DNA of 6,492 nt. Origin: Acidobacteriota bacterium. Lineage in GTDB: Bacteria; Acidobacteriota; Terriglobia; Terriglobales; Acidobacteriaceae. Every line of letters starts with the position of its first letter. The stretch's first letter is position 1. The translations under genes were made by a program, and so were the position numbers. Where the stretch lies: assembly GCA_023410055.1 (NCBI GenBank), contig JAEYQK010000071.1, positions 1 through 6,492 of the forward strand, given 5' to 3'. Of this stretch, positions 1 to 5,337 are shown one piece after another. The notes beneath the pieces are model-generated. The model did no database searches. It was given only the letters and a program-made list of their open reading frames with translations, and was not told the DNA's origin.

Positions 1-857
1 GTAGCGGGGATCCAAGGTTTATCAAGCCGGGCCAGGTGAAGTCGACAAGTTATCAGCTCACGCCGCCCGTCACGAGCGAAGGCCAAACCCGAATACAAGC
101 ATCGCTTGTGAACAACAAGAGTGCCTACGATGAAGGCTACACGCTTGTAACCCGGCCGGACATAGGGTCGGCGCTTTATTATCAACCCGCCATCGAACGC
201 GTTAGTGCGATCAAAGTTCGGCTACCGGAAGCGCTGAAGGTAGGCTACATCATGGGGGCTGGGGACGATATCCCATCCGTCTTGAAGCAGCTGGGGATGG
301 ACGTGAGCGTCATCTCACCGCAGGAGCTGGTTTCCGGCGATTTGAGCAAGTACGGGACGATCGTGCTGGGAATTCGGGTGTACGACACGCGTGATGATGT
401 TCGTACGAACAACAAGCGTCTGCTTGATTACGTGCAGAATGGCGGAACTCTGGTTGTTCAATACAACGCGAATACTAGTGAGTTCAACTCGGGTCAGCTC
501 ACACCCTATCCTGTGCAACTTAGTCGTGATCGTGTGACTGTCGAGGAAGCACCGGTTGAGGTGCTGAATTTCTCAAACAGCATTTTCCATTTCCCGAACG
601 AGATATCGCAGGGCGATTTCTCCGGATGGGTACAGGAACGCGGGCTGTACTTTGCCGGGAAGTGGGACGAGCACTATCAGCCGTTGCTTTCTTCGCATGA
701 TCCAGGCGAAGAGCCGCTCAAGGGCGGATTGTTGCGGGCGCAGTACGGCAAGGGAACATATATCTATACCGGGTATGCGTTCTTCCGCCAACTGCCGATG
801 GGAGTGCCAGGGGCAGTGAGGCTGTTTGTGAATATCATTAGTGCAGGACATGAATAG
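1..857 (+). CDS. PIG-L/LmbE-type deacetylase, C-terminal part (5' truncated by window edge)
   Basis: The frame is open to the first base of the window, so the true start lies upstream. A GTG at 36 is in frame but has no ribosome binding site and is probably internal. About 284 codons are visible, ending in TAG at 855-857. The visible part resembles the glutamine-amidotransferase-like C-terminal domain attached to long PIG-L family deacetylases in Acidobacteriota. A strand-turn motif KVGYIMGAGDDIP is followed by DLSKYGTIVLGIRVYD, then NGGTLVVQYN, HFPNEI, WVQERGLYF, and the closing block YGKGTYIYTGYAFFRQLP. The family removes N-acetyl groups from sugar-type substrates using a zinc site with an AHPDD-like motif. 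That catalytic domain would be N-terminal and is not in this window, so activity cannot be judged. Substrate unknown. The permease gene lies 97 bp downstream on the same strand, but the intervening inverted repeat makes a shared transcript uncertain. Confidence 0.72.
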   Translation, partial: SGDPRFIKPGQVKSTSYQLTPPVTSEGQTRIQASLVNNKSAYDEGYTLVTRPDIGSALYYQPAIERVSAIKVRLPEALKVGYIMGAGDDIPSVLKQLGMDVSVISPQELVSGDLSKYGTIVLGIRVYDTRDDVRTNNKRLLDYVQNGGTLVVQYNANTSEFNSGQLTPYPVQLSRDRVTVEEAPVEVLNFSNSIFHFPNEISQGDFSGWVQERGLYFAGKWDEHYQPLLSSHDPGEEPLKGGLLRAQYGKGTYIYTGYAFFRQLPMGVPGAVRLFVNIISAGHE

Positions 858-883
858 TACCGAGTACCTAGTACCTAGTACCT
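856..883. repeat. Heptamer tandem array, four AGTACCN units
   Basis: Four consecutive 7-bp units AGTACCG, AGTACCT, AGTACCT, AGTACCT start inside the TAG stop codon of the PIG-L gene. A degenerate fifth unit (AGTTGGT) follows at 884-890. Units 2 to 4 form most of the left arm of the inverted repeat at 863-949. Confidence 0.85.
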
Positions 884-949
884 AGTTGGTAGTTGTGGTT
901 GTGCAAACGGTCGTTGATACACGAAACTAGGTACTTGGTACTAGGTACT
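863..949. repeat. Long inverted repeat, 25-bp arms with one mismatch
   Basis: The left arm 863-887 and the right arm 925-949 are reverse complements at 24 of 25 positions; the exception is T936. The loop 888-924 is 37 nt. Both arms are built from the heptamer AGTACCT or its complement. As RNA it would form a long A/T-G/C mixed stem between the two plus-strand genes. Only three T residues follow the right arm (949-951), so it is not a canonical intrinsic terminator. It could still end or stabilise the PIG-L transcript, or simply be an interspersed repeat. Confidence 0.85.
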
Positions 950-954
950 TTCAA

Positions 955-2487
955 TTGCAGCCTCATCCTACTAATACGCTATCGTCGCAGTCATGTGACC
1001 AACATGAGGACGCTGCTCTCGTCCGCGGCATTGGACTGGGTGGGGCGACCGCGCTGAACATGATCGACATGATCGGCGTGGGGCCGTTTATTACCATTCC
1101 GCTGATCATTGCGGCGATGGGCGGACCGCAAGCGATGCTGGGCTGGATACTGGGCGCGGTGCTGTCGATGTGTGATGGATTGGTCTGGGCCGAACTCGGC
1201 GCGGCCATGCCGAAGTCCGGAGGATCGTACGGATACCTGAGCGAAATCTATGGGCCGAAGAAGTTCGGCCGGATGATGTCTTTTCTGTTCATCTGGCAGC
1301 TTTCGTTCAGCGCGCCGCTGTCTATCGCATCGGGGTGTATTGGGCTTGCGCAGTACTCGGCGTACTTCAAGCCGGGGCTGGAGAACCCGTGGTTCGTACG
1401 GACGTTTCATTTGCCCATTCCGGTGGTTGGTGCGCTTGAAGCTCGCATTCTATTTATGCCCGCGACACTGATCGGAATCGGCGTGTTGATCTTCGCCATC
1501 TTCTTGCTTTACCGGCGCATTACGGGAATCACGTGGATTTCGAAACTGCTTTGGGTCGGCGTGGTAGGGACAATCGGCTGGATCATCTTCGCAGGAATCA
1601 CGCACTTCAACGCTTCGCGTGCATTCAGCTTCCCGGCTGGCGCGTTCCGTCTCGATCACAACTTCTTCATGGGCTTGGGCGCGGCGATGGCAATCGCTGC
1701 TTACGATTACTGGGGCTATTACAACGTCTGCTTCCTTGGCGGCGAGATAACGGAACCGGGCAAGAACATCCCTCGCGCGTTGATCATCTCGATTGTTGCC
1801 GTCTCGCTGATCTACATCGTGATGAACATCAGCATCCTAGGCGTGTTGCCGTGGCAGGAACTGCAGCAGTCGGCGGACTCTAGTGCGCGACTGTATGTCG
1901 TTTCGACGTTCATGGAGCGCATCTACGGGCACCACGCCGCAGTCGTCGCGACGGTGCTGGTGATCTGGACTGCATTTGCATCGGTGTTCTCGTTGCTGCT
2001 TGGTTACTCGCGCGTGCCTTATGCGGCAGCAGTGGACGGCAACTACTTCAAGGTGTTCGCGCGGGTCCATCCGAAACATCAGTTTCCTAGCGTATCACTG
2101 CTGGCGCTCGGCTTCGTGGCGTGCCTCTGTTGCTTCCTGCGACTGGCCGACGTCATCGCTGCGCTAGTAGTTATTCGGATCACGATTCAGTTCCTGATGC
2201 AGTCTATTGGCGTGATCGTGTTACGTGTTCGGAAGCCCGAGTTGGCAAGGCCATTCAAGATGTGGCTATTCCCGGTGCCGGCACTCGTCGCCGCAGCGGG
2301 ATTCGTATATATCCTTGTTTTGCGAAACAACGCGCTGAGGGAAATCCGCTATGCTGCAGTGCTGGTCATCATCGGGTTGATCATCTATTGCGTTCGCGCG
2401 TGGTGGAAGAAGGACTGGCCGTTTGATGTGTCGGAAGAAGATTTCAACGCAAAGGACGCTAAGGGCGCAAGGGAAACACCGCGATAG
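955..2487 (+). CDS. APC-superfamily amino-acid permease
   Basis: A 510-aa integral membrane protein with about 12 predicted helices, the usual APC number. It probably moves amino acids or related amines across the inner membrane by proton- or sodium-coupled transport or exchange; the substrate cannot be told. Family marks are the broken first helix around GVGPF (residues 41-45), the second-helix region ending in AELGAAMPKSGGSYGYL, the charged loop GPKKFG, and the block GGEITEPGKNIPRA near residues 262-275. VRKPELARPFKMW precedes the last two helices. The start is TTG at 955: an in-frame TAG lies at 928-930, and the next start codon, ATG 1060 (residue 36), falls inside helix 1. No clear Shine-Dalgarno sequence precedes the TTG, and the inverted repeat ends six bases before it. 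The C-terminal tail NAKDAKGARE is encoded by a 9-bp repeat and is unlikely to be functional. Confidence 0.88.
   Translation: MQPHPTNTLSSQSCDQHEDAALVRGIGLGGATALNMIDMIGVGPFITIPLIIAAMGGPQAMLGWILGAVLSMCDGLVWAELGAAMPKSGGSYGYLSEIYGPKKFGRMMSFLFIWQLSFSAPLSIASGCIGLAQYSAYFKPGLENPWFVRTFHLPIPVVGALEARILFMPATLIGIGVLIFAIFLLYRRITGITWISKLLWVGVVGTIGWIIFAGITHFNASRAFSFPAGAFRLDHNFFMGLGAAMAIAAYDYWGYYNVCFLGGEITEPGKNIPRALIISIVAVSLIYIVMNISILGVLPWQELQQSADSSARLYVVSTFMERIYGHHAAVVATVLVIWTAFASVFSLLLGYSRVPYAAAVDGNYFKVFARVHPKHQFPSVSLLALGFVACLCCFLRLADVIAALVVIRITIQFLMQSIGVIVLRVRKPELARPFKMWLFPVPALVAAAGFVYILVLRNNALREIRYAAVLVIIGLIIYCVRAWWKKDWPFDVSEEDFNAKDAKGARETPR
2447..2473. repeat. Nonamer tandem repeat inside the permease 3' end
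   Basis: Three 9-bp units ACGCAAAGG, ACGCTAAGG and GCGCAAGGG lie in frame. Because the period is a multiple of three they add the tripeptides (N)AK, DAK and GAR to the permease C-terminus. The pattern resembles the CGCAAAG-type dispersed repeats seen in many bacterial genomes, here read through as coding sequence. Confidence 0.75.
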
Positions 2488-2509
2488 CGGACAACGGCGT
2501 GTTAGGCAA

Positions 2510-2530
2510 GGACGGGGCAGAGCCCCGTCC
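2510..2530. repeat. Hairpin 1 of the convergent spacer (GGACGGGGC type, copy A)
   Basis: A perfect 9-bp stem pairs 2510-2518 with 2522-2530 around an AGA loop, followed by CTAC. The same arms recur at 3758-3778. No T-run flanks it on either strand, so it is not a convincing intrinsic terminator. Confidence 0.85.
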
Positions 2531-2540
2531 CTACATGCGC

Positions 2541-2553
2541 GGGCGAGACGCCC
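2541..2553. repeat. Hairpin 2 of the convergent spacer
   Basis: GGGCG at 2541-2545 pairs with CGCCC at 2549-2553 around an AGA loop. The flanks (CGC at 2538-2540 and GCG at 2556-2558) extend the stem if two extra C residues are bulged. It has the same loop as hairpin 1 but a different stem sequence. Confidence 0.6.
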
Positions 2554-2561
2554 CCGCGACA

Positions 2562-2578
2562 GCCGGCGGGACGCCAGC
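2562..2578. repeat. Hairpin 3 of the convergent spacer
   Basis: GCCGGCG at 2562-2568 pairs with CGCCAGC at 2572-2578 around a GGA loop, with one mismatch (C2564 against A2576). It is followed by GCTCC, similar to the CTAC-type tails of hairpins 1 and 4. Confidence 0.6.
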
Positions 2579-2591
2579 GCTCCAAACAGCT

Positions 2592-2609
2592 GCCGGACTG
2601 GAGTCCGGC
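2592..2609. repeat. Hairpin 4 of the convergent spacer (GCCGGACT type, copy A)
   Basis: GCCGGACT at 2592-2599 is the exact reverse complement of AGTCCGGC at 2602-2609, with GG between them, so in RNA the loop would be TGGA or larger. The tail GCTAC follows. The pspA stop codon lies 12 bases further on. The same 18-bp palindrome recurs at 3796-3813. Confidence 0.85.
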
Positions 2610-2621
2610 GCTACGACTCGA

Positions 2622-3287
2622 CTAGGCCGTGAGCGACTTGCGTTGTTTTATCTCGGCAAGCATCTTCTCGATCGTGTCTTCTTTTTCGAGGGCCGCGAGT
2701 TTGTCTTCGATGTCTTCGCCGAGGAGTTCGACCTTGGCTTGACCAATTGCCTCGGTGCGGTCGACCTTGCCGTTCATGCGATCGAACGCGACTGAAGCTG
2801 AGTTCTCGACGAATCCCCCGCGAGCATCGGCAGCTTTTTCGAGCGTGCGCGAACGGCGGTGTCGCGCGACTAGCAAGTCAGCCTTCGCCTGGGCCTCTGC
2901 TAGTTTCTGTTCGAGCTTGTTGAGCGCGGACTTTAGTTCTTCGACTTGAACCTTCTGGTCGGCCACCTGTTCCTCGTAATTCTTGATGAGACGCTTGTAG
3001 CTCATGGAACGGTCGAGGGCCGCGCGAGCCAGGTCGTCCTGCTTCTTGTCGACGGCGAGCTCGGCCTTGCGCATCCATTCGGCCTCGGCTTCGGCGTTCT
3101 CTTTCTGCTTTTTCTCGAGCAGGTGCTGATCGGCAATCGCGATCGCCACTTGCGTTTTCACCTGCAGGAGCTGGTTGCGCATGTCCAGAATGATCTGCTT
3201 AATCATCTTCTCGGGATCTTCGGCCCGGTCGACAAGATCGTTCAGGTTCGCGCGAATCAATGTTCCTACTCTTTCCAGCAGTGCCAT
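2622..3287 (-). CDS. pspA: PspA/IM30 family membrane-stress protein
   Basis: A 221-aa protein, almost the same length as E. coli PspA (222 aa). It starts with an amphipathic helix (about residues 1-22), then AEDPEKM with Pro25 at the position of the conserved Pro25 of E. coli PspA. A long charged coiled coil fills most of the rest; within it WMRKAELAVDKKQDDLARAAL matches the conserved core of the family. The end, EDTIEKMLAEIKQRK, fits the last short helix. Members bind anionic or damaged inner membrane, assemble into ESCRT-III-like rods or rings, and limit proton leakage. The ATG at 3287 is preceded by AAAGGAG with a 6-nt spacer. It is the last gene of the minus-strand cluster, and its stop abuts the hairpin array. 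No PspF, PspB or PspC gene is nearby, so E. coli-type regulation should not be assumed. Confidence 0.95.
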   Translation of the reverse strand: MALLERVGTLIRANLNDLVDRAEDPEKMIKQIILDMRNQLLQVKTQVAIAIADQHLLEKKQKENAEAEAEWMRKAELAVDKKQDDLARAALDRSMSYKRLIKNYEEQVADQKVQVEELKSALNKLEQKLAEAQAKADLLVARHRRSRTLEKAADARGGFVENSASVAFDRMNGKVDRTEAIGQAKVELLGEDIEDKLAALEKEDTIEKMLAEIKQRKSLTA

Positions 3288-3293
3288 AACAAA

Positions 3294-3300
3294 CTCCTTT
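3294..3300 (-). promoter_or_regulatory. Ribosome binding site of pspA
   Basis: AAAGGAG on the minus strand, six bases before the ATG at 3287. It is one of the strongest sites in the window and fixes the start. Confidence 0.8.
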
Positions 3301-3318
3301 CAAAACCGTCTCAAACCC

Positions 3319-3352
3319 GTCGTTAGTCGTTGGTCGTTCGTCGTTGACCAAC
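3319..3352. repeat. Heptamer tandem array, four GTCGTTN units, with embedded inverted repeat
   Basis: Units GTCGTTA, GTCGTTG, GTCGTTC and GTCGTTG run over 3319-3346. GTTGGTC (3329-3335) and GACCAAC (3346-3352) form a 7-bp stem around a 10-nt loop. On the minus strand the array encodes the last residues and the TAA stop of the 67-aa membrane protein. It is not related in sequence to the array at 856-883 but shares its period, its copy number and a variable seventh base. Confidence 0.8.
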
Positions 3353-3526
3353 AGGCTTTGTGGGGGTGATTGCAAGCGTCAGCATGGCGAACGCAGTTAT
3401 ACCGATAGCAACCGCTAGTCCAATCGCACGATGCGCGAGCGCCACGCCGCCGCCGACGATCAGCGCGTTCACCATGACAACCGCTGCGATCAGCATGGGG
3501 CCCGCTTTAGTTCCTGCCGTTTGCAT
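3323..3526 (-). CDS. Small two-helix membrane protein (67 aa), unknown function
   Basis: I do not recognise a named family. The protein has two hydrophobic segments, about residues 10-30 (GPMLIAAVVMVNALIVGGGV) and 33-54 (AIGLAVAIGITAFAMLTLAI), joined by a short AHR turn. This suggests a membrane hairpin. The tail GQRRTTND comes from the heptamer array and is probably acquired. I prefer ATG 3526, because AGGAG (3536-3540) lies nine bases upstream of it but only three from the alternative GTG at 3532. That GTG would add two residues. It lies 35 bp upstream of pspA and 23 bp downstream of the 62-aa gene, so it is very likely co-transcribed with both. A role with PspA or flotillin at the membrane is inferred from position only. 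Confidence 0.7.
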   Translation of the reverse strand: MQTAGTKAGPMLIAAVVMVNALIVGGGVALAHRAIGLAVAIGITAFAMLTLAITPTKPVGQRRTTND

Positions 3527-3535
3527 CTTCACAAT

Positions 3536-3540
3536 CTCCT
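3536..3540 (-). promoter_or_regulatory. Ribosome binding site of the 67-aa protein
   Basis: AGGAG on the minus strand. It is nine bases from ATG 3526 and three from GTG 3532, so the ATG is the likelier start. Confidence 0.65.
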
Positions 3541-3549
3541 ACAGATTTG

Positions 3550-3738
3550 CTATCGAGGCCCTGTTGTATGGCTATCCTTTGCCTCGCGGTTGTTTGCGGC
3601 TGCTGCGGCCGCGAAAACCGCGCCGATCGCAACTCCAATGGCAACCCCCAAAGCGATATGGTGAAGAGAAACGCCTATCGCCACACCGATACCAATCCAC
3701 ATGCCCATCATCGAGGCCGGGACTTTGTTCTTGTTCAT
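3550..3738 (-). CDS. Small glycine-rich (glycine-zipper-like) membrane protein (62 aa)
   Basis: An uncharacterised 62-aa protein. After a short polar start (MNKNKVPASMMG), residues 12-49 are hydrophobic with regularly spaced glycines: GIGVAIGVSLHHIALG, then VAIGVAIGAVF, then seven alanines. The G-x-x-x-G-like spacing suits close helix packing and self-association in the membrane, either as one long helix or two short ones around the His-His pair. The VAIGVAIG duplication suggests growth by internal repetition. The tail NNREAKDSHTTGPR is polar. ATG 3738 has only a weak purine-rich site (GTGAGAAAGAA), so it may be translated less than its neighbours. It sits between flotillin and the 67-aa gene; the 83-bp gap to flotillin carries the interspersed hairpins. 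Function unknown; a partner role to flotillin or PspA is inference. Confidence 0.7.
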   Translation of the reverse strand: MNKNKVPASMMGMWIGIGVAIGVSLHHIALGVAIGVAIGAVFAAAAAANNREAKDSHTTGPR

Positions 3739-3757
3739 TTCTTTCTCACTTTCAAAC

Positions 3758-3778
3758 GGACGGGGCTAAGCCCCGTCC
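3758..3778. repeat. GGACGGGGC hairpin, copy B
   Basis: A perfect 9-bp stem pairs 3758-3766 with 3770-3778 around a TAA loop, followed by CTAC. The arms are identical to those at 2510-2530, while the loop differs (TAA against AGA). Confidence 0.85.
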
Positions 3779-3795
3779 CTACACAACCCGCTACA

Positions 3796-3813
3796 GCCGG
3801 ACTGGAGTCCGGC
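3796..3813. repeat. GCCGGACT hairpin, copy B
   Basis: An 18-bp element identical to 2592-2609: GCCGGACT (3796-3803), GG, AGTCCGGC (3806-3813). Only 17 bases separate it from the preceding hairpin, against 61 in copy A, because the two middle hairpins are missing. The flotillin stop codon begins eight bases later. Confidence 0.85.
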
Positions 3814-3821
3814 GCGACGTT

Positions 3822-5309
3822 TTACTTACTGCCCTTGGCGGCTTTGGCCTTGCCCTCGTCACCGCCATCCGGTGGCAGGACGTCAGGCTTCGGTGCGTTG
3901 TCGCCGATGCCGCGGATCCGGCCGAAGAGTTCGGACATCTGCATGCCACTGAGCGCTTCGAAGAGCGCGGGGACCTGCGCCGCCATCTTGGCGATGTCGC
4001 CCGTGATCTTGTTCGCGCCGGCGGCGCTGCCGTCGCCGGTGCTGACGATGGTGATCTTGTCGACCTTCGAGAGCGGTGTTGCGAGCGCGTTGACCACGTC
4101 TGGCAAGCCGGTAATCAGTTTGTCGACGACCGCGGCCTGGTTGTACTCCTGGTAGGCCTCAGCCTTGACGTTCATGGCCTTCGCTTCGGCTTCACCCTTC
4201 TTGAAGATGATGTCGGCTTCGGCTTCGCCCTGCTGGCGAATCGACTGAGCACGACCTTCAGCTTCGGCGATAAGCCGTCCCTTCTCGGCTTCGGCGAGCG
4301 TCTGAATGCGCTGGCGCTCGATTTCGGCCTGTTTCAGGACGGTTGCGATCAGTTCCTTTTCGCGGCGCGCGATTTCGGCTTCCTGCACCTTCACCTGCGA
4401 CTCTTTCTCGATCTGCATGACCTTGACTTGCTCGGCGATGACCTGCTGTTGCATGACGTTGGTCTGGATCTCGTAAGCCTTGTCAGCCTGCGCCTGCTGC
4501 TTCTTGGTGATCTCCAGGAACTGCGCGCGCTTCACTTCAAGGTCGCGCTGCGCTTCGGCCTGCTTAGCAAGAGAGAGGTTCTCGGCGAGAACACGTTCCT
4601 GGTCAGCCTGCGCCTTGGCAACCGCGGATTCCCGCTGGGCGAGCGCACGCTTAATAGCGGTGTCGCGATCGGCTTCGGCGGCGGCCACGTCGGCGTCACG
4701 CTTGATGCGAGCGACGTCGGGGCGTCCCATGTTGGTGATGTACTCGTTCTTGTCGCGGACTTCTTTGATGGTGAACGAGATGACCTCAAGTCCCATCTTG
4801 TTCATGTCTTCAGCGCAAGTCGAGCGCATACGGTCGCTGACCATCTCGGGCTCTTTTACGATCTGCTCGACCGTGAGCTGGCCGATGATGCCGCGCAGGT
4901 GACCTTCCATCACGAGGCGGATCAGTCCTTCGCGCTCCTGATCGGTCTTGGTCAGGAACTGCTCAGAGGCGGTCTTGATCGAGATCGGGTCGGACTTAAC
5001 CTTGATCTGCGCGACGGCTTCGACCGTCACGGCGACACCTTGCTTGGTGTAGAGGTCCTGTTGCGGCGCGACGTCGAACGACATCAGTTCGAGCGAGAGC
5101 TCGCGGCAGTTCTCGACCATGGGCAGAATCACCGTGCCGTGGCCGACGACGATACGCGTGCCGCGGAAACCGTAAACTACGAGCGCCTCATGCGGGCCGG
5201 CCTTTCGATACAGCCGGGCCATGACCATCATGAGCATTAACAGGCCGGCAACAACCAGACCTGCGATCACAAGAACTTCCGTGGACATGTGAATTCCAAA
5301 CAAATCCAT
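3822..5309 (-). CDS. Flotillin family (SPFH domain) membrane scaffold protein
   Basis: A 495-aa protein, close to B. subtilis FloT (509 aa) and the usual size for the YqiK/FloT group. An N-terminal membrane segment (about residues 11-33, VLVIAGLVVAGLLMLMM) is followed by an SPFH/Band 7 domain (about 36-215). A long Ala/Glu/Lys/Arg-rich coiled coil runs to about residue 390, with repeats such as KAQADQERVLAE and AEAEGRAQSIRQQGEAEA. The C-terminal region (AAVVDKLITGLPDVVNAL to SELFGRIRGIG) resembles the flotillin oligomerisation end, and the tail is Pro/Gly/Lys-rich. Flotillins assemble into large membrane rings or domains that affect fluidity and protein organisation. ATG 5309 has TAGGAG six bases upstream, favouring it over the internal ATG at residue 8. 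It lies 28 bp from the DUF1648 gene, with an NfeD-like gene two genes upstream, the partnership known for FloT/YuaF and YqiK/YqiJ. Confidence 0.93.
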   Translation of the reverse strand: MDLFGIHMSTEVLVIAGLVVAGLLMLMMVMARLYRKAGPHEALVVYGFRGTRIVVGHGTVILPMVENCRELSLELMSFDVAPQQDLYTKQGVAVTVEAVAQIKVKSDPISIKTASEQFLTKTDQEREGLIRLVMEGHLRGIIGQLTVEQIVKEPEMVSDRMRSTCAEDMNKMGLEVISFTIKEVRDKNEYITNMGRPDVARIKRDADVAAAEADRDTAIKRALAQRESAVAKAQADQERVLAENLSLAKQAEAQRDLEVKRAQFLEITKKQQAQADKAYEIQTNVMQQQVIAEQVKVMQIEKESQVKVQEAEIARREKELIATVLKQAEIERQRIQTLAEAEKGRLIAEAEGRAQSIRQQGEAEADIIFKKGEAEAKAMNVKAEAYQEYNQAAVVDKLITGLPDVVNALATPLSKVDKITIVSTGDGSAAGANKITGDIAKMAAQVPALFEALSGMQMSELFGRIRGIGDNAPKPDVLPPDGGDEGKAKAAKGSK

Positions 5310-5315
5310 TGTTGT

Positions 5316-5320
5316 CTCCT
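5316..5320 (-). promoter_or_regulatory. Ribosome binding site of flotillin
   Basis: AGGAG on the minus strand, six bases before ATG 5309. It decides for this start over the internal ATG at about 5288. Confidence 0.75.
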
Positions 5321-5337
5321 AATACCCAGCGCCTCTC

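Noticed and set aside
899..921. Possible promoter (TTGTGC and GATACA) in the inverted-repeat loop
   Set aside because: Spacing and matches to the -35 and -10 consensus are poor, and the -10 candidate matches only three of six bases.
856..949. Insertion sequence, MITE or attachment site
   Set aside because: No transposase or integrase gene is present and I see no target-site duplication flanking the arms. The arms are explained by heptamer units.
991..1410. A 139-codon minus-strand frame opposite the permease
   Set aside because: Arg/Pro/His-rich antisense translation of a membrane protein gene, with no recognisable domain.
2510..2530. Intrinsic terminator for the permease or pspA
   Set aside because: The stem is strong and G/C-rich, but no T-run follows on either strand and the same element occurs within the operon at 3758. 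It is better described as an interspersed repeat, though it may still affect transcript ends.
2499..2795. Plus-strand frames running from the convergent spacer into pspA
   Set aside because: They translate the hairpin repeats and then the antisense of pspA, and look like no protein.
2946..3326. A 126-codon plus-strand frame opposite pspA with a hydrophobic translation
   Set aside because: It is the complement of the PspA coiled coil, where charged codons read as Leu/Phe/Val. There is no independent support such as a ribosome binding site or family match.
3319..3352. CRISPR array
   Set aside because: The units are contiguous 7-mers without spacers, and no cas gene is present.
3360..5240. A 626-codon open frame on the plus strand opposite flotillin
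   Set aside because: It lies antisense to a clearly recognisable flotillin. Its Leu/Gly/Asp/Val-rich sequence matches no family I know, and it also crosses the small membrane-protein genes and the repeats. It arises from the biased codons of the Ala/Glu/Lys-rich coiled coil on the other strand.
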